7,550 nt of DNA from Acidimicrobium sp. (GTDB lineage Bacteria > Actinomycetota > Acidimicrobiia > Acidimicrobiales > Ilumatobacteraceae): the NCBI GenBank assembly GCA_003535455.1, contig DOHD01000020.1, positions 1,822-9,371 on the forward strand. The letters run 5' to 3'. Each line of letters starts with the position of its first letter. Position 1 is the stretch's first letter. Under the pieces are notes generated by a model. The model worked only from the letters and a program-made list of their open reading frames with translations. It made no database searches and was not told the origin of the DNA. The translations under genes and the position numbers were made by a program. This document shows, piece by piece, positions 1 to 6,033 of the stretch.

Positions 1-383
1 TTTGAAAGCACCGCGCGGGTGAACGCTCGCAAATTAACGCCCTTATGATTTTCGAATTCGCTATCTTCAAGGGCCAAGATTGCGGCAACGACGTCGGCAG
101 GCACATTGTCGATGCTGATCATCTGACTATTTTCGAGTTGATACGAACCAATCTGTTTACCCGACGCATCAAAAACCGTGCTGCGTTGCGCCAGACCAGA
201 AAAACTGCTCAGACTTGGGGGCACTTGCGTATGGGCGTTCAACATGCCCCACATTCTTGGCGCCATCGCAGTCACCGTCGCAGCAATAAACAAGCCACCA
301 GCGATGCAGACAACGAAAATTCGCGCAAATGTCTGACGTCGCGCGCCAAACTTGTCCAAGAGTTCGCGAAGAAGTTTGCTCAC
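1..383 (-). CDS. Class A penicillin-binding protein, N-terminal fragment (GT51 transglycosylase)
   Basis: The gene is cut by the left edge, so only the first 127 codons are visible. Class A PBPs polymerise glycan strands from lipid II and cross-link them outside the membrane. Seen here: a short basic cytoplasmic tail, one membrane anchor at about residues 22-41, and then the start of the GT51 fold. STVFDASGKQIGSYQLEN (68-85) is the usual strand before the enzyme core, and EDSEFENHKG (106-115) is transglycosylase motif 1, whose first Glu (E106) is the catalytic base in this family. The transpeptidase domain would lie outside the window. I chose the GTG at 383 because it gives a normal short tail before the anchor. 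An in-frame ATG at 461 would add 26 unconvincing residues lying partly on the half-site array. The gene is divergent from the oxidoreductase at 508. The family call is firm; the specific paralogue is unknown. Confidence 0.88.
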   Translation of the reverse strand, partial: MSKLLRELLDKFGARRQTFARIFVVCIAGGLFIAATVTAMAPRMWGMLNAHTQVPPSLSSFSGLAQRSTVFDASGKQIGSYQLENSQMISIDNVPADVVAAILALEDSEFENHKGVNLRAFTRAVLS

Positions 384-393
384 CTTGCCAATA

Positions 394-399
394 ATTCTA
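394..399 (-). promoter_or_regulatory. Possible -10 element of the penicillin-binding protein gene
   Basis: TAGAAT on the minus strand matches five of six bases of the TATAAT consensus. It ends 10 bases before the GTG at 383, which would give a leader of only a few bases. No good -35 hexamer is seen at the usual distance. This fits a leaderless or near-leaderless transcript, common in actinobacteria, but it is a single short match. Confidence 0.35.
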
Positions 400-429
400 C
401 AAGTACCAAAACGAACGAGCCTGAGTTTC

Positions 430-504
430 GACAGATTGCCCGGCAATGTGTCGTGACACATTCAACGATAAACGTGTCGTGACAGATTCAACGATTAACG
501 TGTC
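430..504. promoter_or_regulatory. Array of alternating inverted half-sites, probable multi-copy operator
   Basis: Three right half-sites, GACA(G/C)ATT, lie at 430-437, 455-462 and 481-488. Three left half-sites, AA(T/C)GTGTC, lie at 445-452, 471-478 and 497-504. They alternate regularly: 7, 8 and 8 bases inside each right-left pair, and exactly GT between neighbouring pairs. Two overlapping dyads result. At 445-462 there is a perfect palindrome with 8-base arms around GT. At 429-453 there are 12-base arms around one base, with a single mismatch. The array fills most of the gap between the divergent penicillin-binding protein and oxidoreductase genes, and its last half-site ends 3 bases before the ATG at 508. 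The natural reading is cooperative binding by a dimeric regulator. I do not recognise the motif as belonging to a named regulator family. Confidence 0.6.
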
Positions 505-506
505 GT
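449..506. repeat. 26-bp direct tandem repeat, about 2.2 copies
   Basis: Copies lie at 449-474 and 475-500 and differ at two of 26 positions (C459 versus G485, A470 versus T496). A partial third copy (TGTCGT) lies at 501-506, just before the ATG at 508. This tandem duplication accounts for much of the half-site array described at 430-504. The array also extends leftwards past the repeat, through GACAGATT at 430-437, so duplication alone does not explain it fully. Confidence 0.8.
496..501 (+). promoter_or_regulatory. Possible -10 element for a leaderless oxidoreductase transcript
   Basis: TAACGT fits the actinobacterial TANNNT pattern and is followed by six bases and then the ATG at 508. That is the spacing expected when transcription starts at the A of the start codon. 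There is no purine-rich Shine-Dalgarno sequence in the preceding 15 bases. The element overlaps the last half-site of the array (497-504), so a protein bound there would block it. No matching -35 was found. Confidence 0.35.
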
Positions 507-507
507 T

Positions 508-1458
508 ATGGCTTCTAATCAAACAAATTCCCGCCCGTTTCGATTTGGCATTCAGGCCAGTAAGGCTTCTTCGCAAAAAGAATGGACCGAACTCGCAAAG
601 ACCGCCGAGTCGCACGGTTTTAGTTCGTTGACGATGCCCGATCACTTCACCGATCAACTTGCGCCAGTGCCAGCACTTATGGCTGCGGCCAACGCAACAA
701 AAAATCTTCGCATCGGCGCTCTCGTCTGGGACAACGACTACAAACACCCGGTGGTCTTGGCAAAAGAACTCGCCACACTCGACCTGCTCTCAGATGGTCG
801 ACTAGAAATCGGCATCGGTGCGGGGTGGATGGCCACCGATTATGTTCAATCCGGCATCGTTTATGACAAGCCTGGTGTGCGCATCGATCGATTTCTTGAA
901 GGATTAGAAATAATCAAACGCGCCATGACTGGCGAGAAGTTTTCGTTTTCGGGCAAGCACTACACGATCACCGACTACACGGCGACGCCGTTGCCAGTGC
1001 AACGACCATGTCCGCCTATTTTGATTGGTGGCGGCGGACCAAGAGTTTTGAAACTCGCCGCACAACTTGCCGACATCGTCGGCATTAATCCGTCGCTCAA
1101 AGACGGCGTTGTCAATGCCGACACAATTTCAGAAATGAGCGCCGACTCGGTGACGTCAAAAGTTGAACTCGTCAAACAAACCGCGGGCTCACGCATGTCA
1201 AACATCGAACTAAACATTCGAACTTTTTTGGTCAACATTCGCGACAGCGCCGACGAGGCGATCAACGGCACGGCAAACATGTTCAAAGTCGCACCAGAGA
1301 TGGTCGCAAATTCGCCGTTTGCACTTATGGGTCCACCGGCGAAAATCGCCGAAGATCTTCTCGCCCGTCGTGAACAATGGGGTTTTTCTTATGTCATCGT
1401 CGGCGGCGAAGATGTCAATAGTTTCGCACCAGTAATCAAACTGCTCGCCGGCAAATAA
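508..1458 (+). CDS. F420-dependent LLM-class oxidoreductase (MSMEG_2516-like)
   Basis: A 316-residue luciferase-like monooxygenase-family protein (TIM barrel) of the kind that uses coenzyme F420 for hydride transfer in actinobacteria. Its substrate is not predictable. Visible hallmarks: RPFRFGIQ at 9-16 (first strand), MPDHF at 43-47, the conserved run DNDYKHPVVLAKE at 75-87, LSDGRLEIGIGAGW at 94-107, and the PPILIGGGG phosphate-binding loop in the middle of the protein. The length and order match the family I know as TIGR03621, assigned from memory of its motifs. No signal peptide or membrane segment is seen, so it should be cytosolic. It is the only plus-strand gene here, divergent from the penicillin-binding protein gene and convergent with the saccharopine-family gene. 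The ATG at 508 lacks a Shine-Dalgarno sequence, and the start sits directly behind the half-site array. Confidence 0.87.
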   Translation: MASNQTNSRPFRFGIQASKASSQKEWTELAKTAESHGFSSLTMPDHFTDQLAPVPALMAAANATKNLRIGALVWDNDYKHPVVLAKELATLDLLSDGRLEIGIGAGWMATDYVQSGIVYDKPGVRIDRFLEGLEIIKRAMTGEKFSFSGKHYTITDYTATPLPVQRPCPPILIGGGGPRVLKLAAQLADIVGINPSLKDGVVNADTISEMSADSVTSKVELVKQTAGSRMSNIELNIRTFLVNIRDSADEAINGTANMFKVAPEMVANSPFALMGPPAKIAEDLLARREQWGFSYVIVGGEDVNSFAPVIKLLAGK

Positions 1459-1480
1459 TCTCAAGTCTCAAAATCATCGC

Positions 1481-1496
1481 TCGCAAACTTTTGCGA
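1481..1496. terminator. Weak hairpin in the convergent gap
   Basis: TCGCAAA and TTTGCGA form a 7-base perfect inverted repeat with only CT between them (or six pairs with a four-base loop). It lies in the 47-base gap between two genes that end towards each other, where a bidirectional terminator is expected. Neither strand has a proper T-tract directly after the stem: the plus side reads CAAAAAATAT, and the minus side has only TTTT several bases later. The terminator role is therefore inferred from position. Confidence 0.35.
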
Positions 1497-1505
1497 CAAA
1501 AAATA

Positions 1506-2798
1506 TCAGGCGCTCGGCACGACGGCGCGCTTGACGGGGCGATCCCAACCGGGTTGACCCGTCGCCTTCGGGCTCGGCCACAAACCAGGGCCCATCTCCA
1601 TGATGCCGTGGTGAGTGTTGTATTCGCCGAGCAAATTCAAGAACGGCACGGCGTCGAATGCTTCAGGTCCGCGCACACCAGTGCCCTTCCAACTTCCGTT
1701 TGCCAACAATTCGAGTGCGACCACCGGGCACATCGCCGTCTGCCACAAGACTGCTTGCGAACCCCAATCGCGCATCGTCGTTTCGTTGTCGGCGACATGA
1801 TACAGATACACCTCGCGAGGCTTGCCGTCATACATGCCTTTGACCCAGGTGCCTGCGCAAGTGCGACCATGCATCAGGTGACCCAACTTGGCAGGGTTCG
1901 GCAACACCGCAGCCAAAACATCGCGCGGCGAAACAGAGACATCGCCAACACGAATTTTTTCGTTGCTGTCCAGACCCAAATAGGCGAAAGTCTTCAACCA
2001 GTCGATGAACTCGGCGCCGAGGCTGTATTTAAACGTCACTCGATTGCAGTCGATCTCACGCGGAATCATGATCACTTCTTCGTGCTCGACATTCACGCAT
2101 TCGTAGGCGCCGATACCGGCAGGAAAATGAAAAATCTCTGGCTCGCTGAAACAATCTGTCGTATACAGACCACGATTTTTCTCCCACACGATCGGCGGGT
2201 TCAAAGTTTCTTCGATCGTCGTCCAAATCGAAAAAGTCGGCGCAAAATCGAGACCATCAATCGACAAATTCGAGCCGTCACGCACACCGATCTCGTCGAT
2301 CGTGTCGAACAAGTGATCTGACGCGTATCGCGCAAAGACGTTGCTCAAGCCCGGCTCGACGCCCATGCCAACCAAGGCGAGAAGACCCTTTTCTTTCCAA
2401 CGCTCATCGGCAGAGATTTGGTCTTTGCCGAGTGGCTCGCCCACTTCTTCATATGGATTCGTCGGGTGCGGCTTGCTCAAGTTCATCGCCATATCTAAAT
2501 ATGTGCAACCCGCCTCATAAGCCGCCTCAAAAATTGGTTCGTTCAGTCGCGGGTCACACGCATTGACGATCACATCGGCTTTAACGCGCTGGGCTAGCGC
2601 GACAATCTCGGTCTTGCTACGGGCATCTACCTTCGCCGACGAAAATCGTCCTGGCTGTTCGAGCTTGGCGATGATCTCGTCTCCGCGACCAGAGTTGATG
2701 TCGGCCAAAACGAAAGAATCGAAGAAACTTCGTGTCTCGGCAATAGACGCCATACCGCCACCGACCCCACCAGCACCAATGATGAGAATGTTTGCCAC
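1506..2798 (-). CDS. Saccharopine dehydrogenase family protein, carboxynorspermidine dehydrogenase-like
   Basis: A 430-residue NAD(P)-dependent oxidoreductase. The N-terminus begins directly with a Rossmann strand and the dinucleotide loop GAGGVGG (8-14). VNACDP and the YLDMAMN segment follow, as in the saccharopine dehydrogenase/LYS1 fold. The C-terminal part, RTCAGTWVKG (312-321), DGKPREVYLYHVADNE and the closing PFL segment, resembles what I recall of Vibrio carboxynorspermidine dehydrogenase. That enzyme condenses a diamine with aspartate semialdehyde in norspermidine/spermidine synthesis. The partner decarboxylase gene is not in the window, so the substrate remains open. About 25 residues after the family core (GLWPSPKATGQPGWD onward) form a tail rich in Pro and Gly. 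I chose the GTG at 2798, with AGG six bases upstream, because it places the first strand at the N-terminus as usual. An ATG at 2846 would add 16 unlikely residues. It lies 87 bases downstream of cinA on the same strand. Confidence 0.82.
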   Translation of the reverse strand: MANILIIGAGGVGGGMASIAETRSFFDSFVLADINSGRGDEIIAKLEQPGRFSSAKVDARSKTEIVALAQRVKADVIVNACDPRLNEPIFEAAYEAGCTYLDMAMNLSKPHPTNPYEEVGEPLGKDQISADERWKEKGLLALVGMGVEPGLSNVFARYASDHLFDTIDEIGVRDGSNLSIDGLDFAPTFSIWTTIEETLNPPIVWEKNRGLYTTDCFSEPEIFHFPAGIGAYECVNVEHEEVIMIPREIDCNRVTFKYSLGAEFIDWLKTFAYLGLDSNEKIRVGDVSVSPRDVLAAVLPNPAKLGHLMHGRTCAGTWVKGMYDGKPREVYLYHVADNETTMRDWGSQAVLWQTAMCPVVALELLANGSWKGTGVRGPEAFDAVPFLNLLGEYNTHHGIMEMGPGLWPSPKATGQPGWDRPVKRAVVPSA

Positions 2799-2822
2799 AA
2801 AAAACCTGAAAACTTTTCTTGC

Positions 2823-2840
2823 TGTTACTCGGGTGTAACA
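2823..2840. promoter_or_regulatory. Dyad TGTTAC-N6-GTAACA upstream of the saccharopine-family gene
   Basis: A perfect 6-base inverted repeat with a 6-base spacer lies 25 bases before the GTG at 2798, just downstream of a possible -10. That is a typical place for a repressor operator. It could also fold as a small hairpin in the leader. I do not recognise the binding protein. Confidence 0.4.
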
Positions 2841-2848
2841 ACACATTC

Positions 2849-2854
2849 AGTCTA
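2849..2854 (-). promoter_or_regulatory. Possible -10 element of the saccharopine-family gene
   Basis: TAGACT on the minus strand fits TANNNT and lies between the end of cinA and the dyad at 2823-2840. Transcription would begin near 2842, beside that dyad. The region 17 bases upstream is T-rich but holds no good -35. If it is real, the gene has its own promoter rather than only reading through from cinA. Confidence 0.3.
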
Positions 2855-2885
2855 CCTTGATGAATTAACGCAAAAATCCTTGTAT

Positions 2886-4115
2886 TTATATTGATTGGCG
2901 CAGAAAGTTCAATGCGCTGATCACCGAAAATTGTCGCATTTGTTCGCGACCATACGGCAAATTAAAAGTCGTCGCACGCACGTCACCATTCGATAGCGCA
3001 AGACCGACGCATAGCGTGCCAACTTTCACGCCGTCTTGTTCGGTCGGTCCAGCAACGCCGGTCAACGCCAAACCAATATCGCTGCCCAAAACTTTGCGAA
3101 CACCTATTGCCATTTCTTTTGCCGCCGTCTCGCTGACGACTGGTCGGTGATTGACGCCCAAGAGATCGAATTTAACTTCGCTGTCGTAACTAATTATTGC
3201 GCCGCGAAAGATTTCGCTCGCACCAGCAATCGCCGTCAACCGCCCAGACACGAGCCCGCCCGTCACCGATTCGGCCACACCCAATGACATTTTCTTGTCG
3301 CGCAACAACTGCAGAACAACGACCTCCATATTCTGGTCGTCGACGCCGAACACTATTTCGCCGACCTCGGCTCGCACCTTTGCATCCCAGACGTCAAGTA
3401 GTTCGATGGCTTGGCTCTCAGTATTCGCCTTTGCCGTCAACCTGACCTTGATACCTTCCCAGCCGCTTGCCAGAAAAGCCAGCGTCGGGTTGCCAACTTT
3501 TTCGAGTTCATTGATCACGCCGACCAGTCGCTCGTTGAGCCCGCTTTCGCTGTCGCCCCAAGTTCGCAAAACCCGACTCTTGATGACCGACGCCTCGCCG
3601 CTTCTAACCAGCAAATCTGGCAATATCGCCCGCTCGAACATTTCAAAAAGTTCGAACGGCACACCTGGCACGGCATACATCACCTTGTCGCCGACAGGGC
3701 AAATCAAACCCGGCGCAGTGCCCCGACGTTGTTCAATAATCTTCGCTCCGCGTGGCACCATCGCTTGACGAAGATTGTTCTCTGGCATGCGACGCCCACG
3801 CGCAGTGAACATTTGCTCGATAACGAGCGCAACTTCGTCATTTAATTCGAGTTCGACGCCCATGATCTCGGCGATTGCTTCGCGGGTGATGTCGTCGTGG
3901 GTCGGCCCGAGGCCGCCGCAAATTATTATCGCATCGGCGTCGTTCAGCGTCGCACGCAGAGTCGAAACTATTCGACCGAGGTTGTCGCCGACCTTGACTT
4001 GAAACAATGAGTCGATGCCCGCGGCGGCGAGTTGTTCACCGAGCCACGATGAGTTCGTGTCGACAATTTGACCTAGCAATAGTTCTGTGCCGACAGCCAC
4101 GACACTGCATCGCAT
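2886..4115 (-). CDS. cinA: CinA, competence/damage-inducible protein with NMN deamidase domain
   Basis: A full-length, 409-residue two-domain CinA. The N-terminal MoCF/MoaB-like domain (about 1-170) shows VGTELLLGQIVDTNS (8-22) and the nucleotide-loop motif GGLGPTHDD (67-75); in other CinA proteins it acts on ADP-ribose. The C-terminal PncC domain (about 270-409) converts nicotinamide mononucleotide to nicotinate mononucleotide in pyridine nucleotide salvage. It shows AESVTGG (281-287, catalytic-type S283) and TGVAGP (352-357). The residue after that serine is Val where Cys is common. Domain order and length are normal, so the protein is probably active and cytosolic. Its ATG shares one base with the stop codon of pgsA (TAATG on the minus strand), which points to coupled translation. 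In many actinobacteria recA follows cinA nearby; here the saccharopine-family gene follows instead. Confidence 0.95.
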   Translation of the reverse strand: MRCSVVAVGTELLLGQIVDTNSSWLGEQLAAAGIDSLFQVKVGDNLGRIVSTLRATLNDADAIIICGGLGPTHDDITREAIAEIMGVELELNDEVALVIEQMFTARGRRMPENNLRQAMVPRGAKIIEQRRGTAPGLICPVGDKVMYAVPGVPFELFEMFERAILPDLLVRSGEASVIKSRVLRTWGDSESGLNERLVGVINELEKVGNPTLAFLASGWEGIKVRLTAKANTESQAIELLDVWDAKVRAEVGEIVFGVDDQNMEVVVLQLLRDKKMSLGVAESVTGGLVSGRLTAIAGASEIFRGAIISYDSEVKFDLLGVNHRPVVSETAAKEMAIGVRKVLGSDIGLALTGVAGPTEQDGVKVGTLCVGLALSNGDVRATTFNLPYGREQMRQFSVISALNFLRQSI

Positions 4116-4681
4116 TATTTGGCCGCCCGACGCAAACTAAATGCCGGGCGTAACGCACGCACCGCGTATTGCAATCCACTTATGATCGTCAAGCCAACTG
4201 CGAGCCAAAGAGTCGTCAGCCACGTATATCTCATGTCGACCGCACTGAACGGCGCCAAAGCAAAGCCGACCGAAACTTGTTGGCTCAGAGTTTTAACTTT
4301 GGCGATGCGGCTCGCCGGCACCGAGACGCCCCGTGCACCAACCACGACTCGATAAATGCTCACCACAACTTCGCGCACGGCGATAATCACAACTGGCCAA
4401 ACTCCGAACATATCGCGACTCACGAGAGTAAACATCGCCCCGAGCACCAAAACTTTGTCGGCAAGCGGGTCGAGAAATGCCCCGCTCTTGGTGGTGCCGT
4501 GACGTCGCGCCAAATAACCATCAAGCACGTCGCTGACACACAAACCGAACCACAACCATGCCGCCAACCATGAACCAGCATTGTCGTCTGGCACGACAAT
4601 GAACAGCAACGGCGAAACCAAAATGCGCGACACCGTAACGGCGTTCGCCCAAGTCGCCAGTGCGTTTTGATCAACGGGCAT
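4115..4681 (-). CDS. pgsA: CDP-diacylglycerol-glycerol-3-phosphate 3-phosphatidyltransferase (PgsA)
   Basis: A 188-residue integral membrane CDP-alcohol phosphatidyltransferase that makes phosphatidylglycerol phosphate, the committed step to phosphatidylglycerol and cardiolipin. The family signature is complete: D51, D54-G55, A58-R59, G67, D71 and D75, in DVLDGYLARR...SGAFLDPLADK. These residues bind the metal ions and the CDP-lipid. Seven residues separate the AR pair from the Gly, one fewer than in the E. coli enzyme as I recall it. Hydrophobic segments at about 17-30, 38-50, 77-110 and near the C-terminus fit five or six membrane helices. I chose the ATG at 4681, which gives the usual length and overlaps the end of rimO by 11 bases. 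The same frame is open to an ATG at 4777, but that would overlap rimO by 107 bases. A related enzyme using another alcohol, such as inositol phosphate, is possible; PgsA is favoured by the context with cinA. Confidence 0.85.
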   Translation of the reverse strand: MPVDQNALATWANAVTVSRILVSPLLFIVVPDDNAGSWLAAWLWFGLCVSDVLDGYLARRHGTTKSGAFLDPLADKVLVLGAMFTLVSRDMFGVWPVVIIAVREVVVSIYRVVVGARGVSVPASRIAKVKTLSQQVSVGFALAPFSAVDMRYTWLTTLWLAVGLTIISGLQYAVRALRPAFSLRRAAK

Positions 4682-5981
4682 CGTCAACCAAATCTCGGGC
4701 GTCACTATTCGCGTCGTGACTTGCAGAGGTGGCAACCAAGTCGGGGCCAAGCGCATCTGCGATTTCAACTTCAACAAATGTCGCCACAGGTAAAGTTTCG
4801 CTGACGTGCACTACGCCGTCAATTTCTGGGGCTTCGCGATGACTGCGACCCACACCAACTTCGTCGACCAGCACAGTCATCTTCTCGCCGATCAGATCAT
4901 CGCGACGACGAGCGGTGATCGAATCTTGCAGTTCGCGCAGTTCAGCCAATCGCTCGTTCATTAGACCTTCTGGCACACGATCGGGCAAAGAAACTGCGTG
5001 GGTGCCTTCTTCTGGGCTGAACGCAAAGAACCCACACCAATCAAGTTGGGCGTCATTGACGAAGCTCAACAACAAGTCGTGGTCTTCTTCTGTTTCTCCC
5101 GGATAGCCGACAATAAAATTGCTGCGCATCGCCGCATCAGGTTCGCGCTTGCGAATATCGGTAATGCGTTTCAAAAACCTTTCGCCGTCACCCCAACGGC
5201 GCATGCGACGCAAATGTGCTTTCGATACGTGTTGTAGCGACAAATCAAAATAAGGCACACCCGTGTTGCAGATTGCGTCGATCAAATCGTCGCTTAGATC
5301 GCTCGGGTATAGATAAAGCAGCCTGGTTCGCGCAACTTTAGCGGCGACACGATTCACCAAACCGACGATCGAACCAGCACCAAGTTCGGTCGGTCTGTCT
5401 TTGCCGTAACTCGCCAAGTCTTGGGCGACCAAGACAATTTCTTTGGCTTCGAGTTGCTCGACTTCGGCCAGAATCGATTCGATATCTCGACTGCGTTGTG
5501 GCCCACGAAAACTCGGTATCGCGCAAAACCCGCAGTTGCGATCGCATCCTTCGGCGATTTTCACATACGCCCACGGCGAACGCGACTTTGGTCGAGGCAA
5601 ATTCAACAAATCAAACGACGGCACGCTTTGACTCGTTACAGACAACGACTTTTTCGTCAGCGCGATCGGCACACCAAAGCCGGCGATGTGATCGGCCTCG
5701 GGCAACGATTCTGCCAATTCGGCGCCATAGCGCTCGGCCATGCAACCCGTTACGACGACGCGAGCACCCGCTTTGCGCTGACCTGAAAGCTCGAGCACCG
5801 TGTCGATCGACTCACGACGTGCGTCTTCAATGAAGGCACATGTATTGACAACTACGAGATCGGCTTGACTCGCGTCGTCTGTCTGCATCAGACCGTCAGC
5901 GAGCAACGTGCCAATTATTTTGTCTGAATCGACATCATTTTTCGGACACCCCAGCGACTCGAGATAAAAGCGCTGCGTCAC
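4671..5981 (-). CDS. rimO: Ribosomal protein S12 methylthiotransferase RimO
   Basis: A 436-residue radical-SAM methylthiotransferase that adds a methylthio group to the conserved aspartate of ribosomal protein S12. All domains are present. The N-terminal UPF0004 domain has C12, C48 and C80, ligands of the auxiliary iron-sulfur cluster. The radical-SAM core has C146, C150 and C153 (CDRNCGFC), followed by IPSFRGPQRSR. A C-terminal TRAM domain spans about 365-419. LESLGCPKNDVDS near the N-terminus is typical of RimO rather than of the tRNA enzyme MiaB. After the TRAM domain there is a short acidic tail, and the last codons overlap pgsA by 11 bases. The start is a GTG at 5981; an in-frame stop lies close upstream, so no longer start is available. 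No Shine-Dalgarno sequence is visible. The gene lies 52 bases downstream of ftsK. Confidence 0.95.
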   Translation of the reverse strand: MTQRFYLESLGCPKNDVDSDKIIGTLLADGLMQTDDASQADLVVVNTCAFIEDARRESIDTVLELSGQRKAGARVVVTGCMAERYGAELAESLPEADHIAGFGVPIALTKKSLSVTSQSVPSFDLLNLPRPKSRSPWAYVKIAEGCDRNCGFCAIPSFRGPQRSRDIESILAEVEQLEAKEIVLVAQDLASYGKDRPTELGAGSIVGLVNRVAAKVARTRLLYLYPSDLSDDLIDAICNTGVPYFDLSLQHVSKAHLRRMRRWGDGERFLKRITDIRKREPDAAMRSNFIVGYPGETEEDHDLLLSFVNDAQLDWCGFFAFSPEEGTHAVSLPDRVPEGLMNERLAELRELQDSITARRRDDLIGEKMTVLVDEVGVGRSHREAPEIDGVVHVSETLPVATFVEVEIADALGPDLVATSASHDANSDARDLVDDAR

Positions 5982-5989
5982 AACTTTTA

Positions 5990-5995
5990 ATGCTA
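5990..5995 (-). promoter_or_regulatory. Possible -10 element before rimO
   Basis: TAGCAT on the minus strand fits TANNNT and is followed by eight bases and the GTG of rimO, close to leaderless spacing. Further upstream in the 52-base gap is an exact TTGACA, but it is only 9 bases from TAGCAT, too close to act as its -35. A small dyad, AATCG-A-CGATT, lies at 6009-6019. The promoter may supplement read-through from ftsK. Confidence 0.25.
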
Positions 5996-6033
5996 TCTAT
6001 TCGATGTCAATCGACGATTCAAAGAGCAGTGAA

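Noticed and set aside
459..461. Alternative ATG start for the penicillin-binding protein gene
   Set aside because: It is in frame but would translate through the half-site array and add a Cys-containing tail without family resemblance. The GTG at 383 gives a normal N-terminus.
45..482. Plus-strand open frame of 145 codons at the left edge
   Set aside because: It lies opposite the penicillin-binding protein fragment, whose GT51 motif and membrane anchor are clear, and it runs through the half-site array. No domain is seen.
449..506. CRISPR array
   Set aside because: The repeats are directly contiguous, with no unique spacers of 30 bases or more, and no cas gene is present.
397..747. Minus-strand open frame covering the intergenic array and the start of the oxidoreductase gene
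   Set aside because: It runs antisense to conserved oxidoreductase sequence, has no recognisable motif, and is not in the penicillin-binding protein frame.
1491..2321. Long plus-strand open frame of 276 codons
   Set aside because: It lies wholly opposite the saccharopine-family gene, whose protein has clear family motifs. The translation has no recognisable domain and is rich in Arg and His, typical of an antisense shadow.
2796..2846. Longer saccharopine-family start at the ATG at 2846
   Set aside because: The added 16 residues do not look like the family, and the codons would cover the TGTTAC-GTAACA dyad. The GTG at 2798 puts the Rossmann strand at the N-terminus.
3295..3768. Plus-strand open frame of 157 codons
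   Set aside because: It is antisense to cinA, which is intact and strongly recognised. The translation is Ser/Pro-rich low complexity.
5982..6033. TTGACA as the -35 of a rimO promoter
   Set aside because: No TANNNT element lies 16-18 bases downstream. The nearest is only 9 bases away, so the match may be chance.
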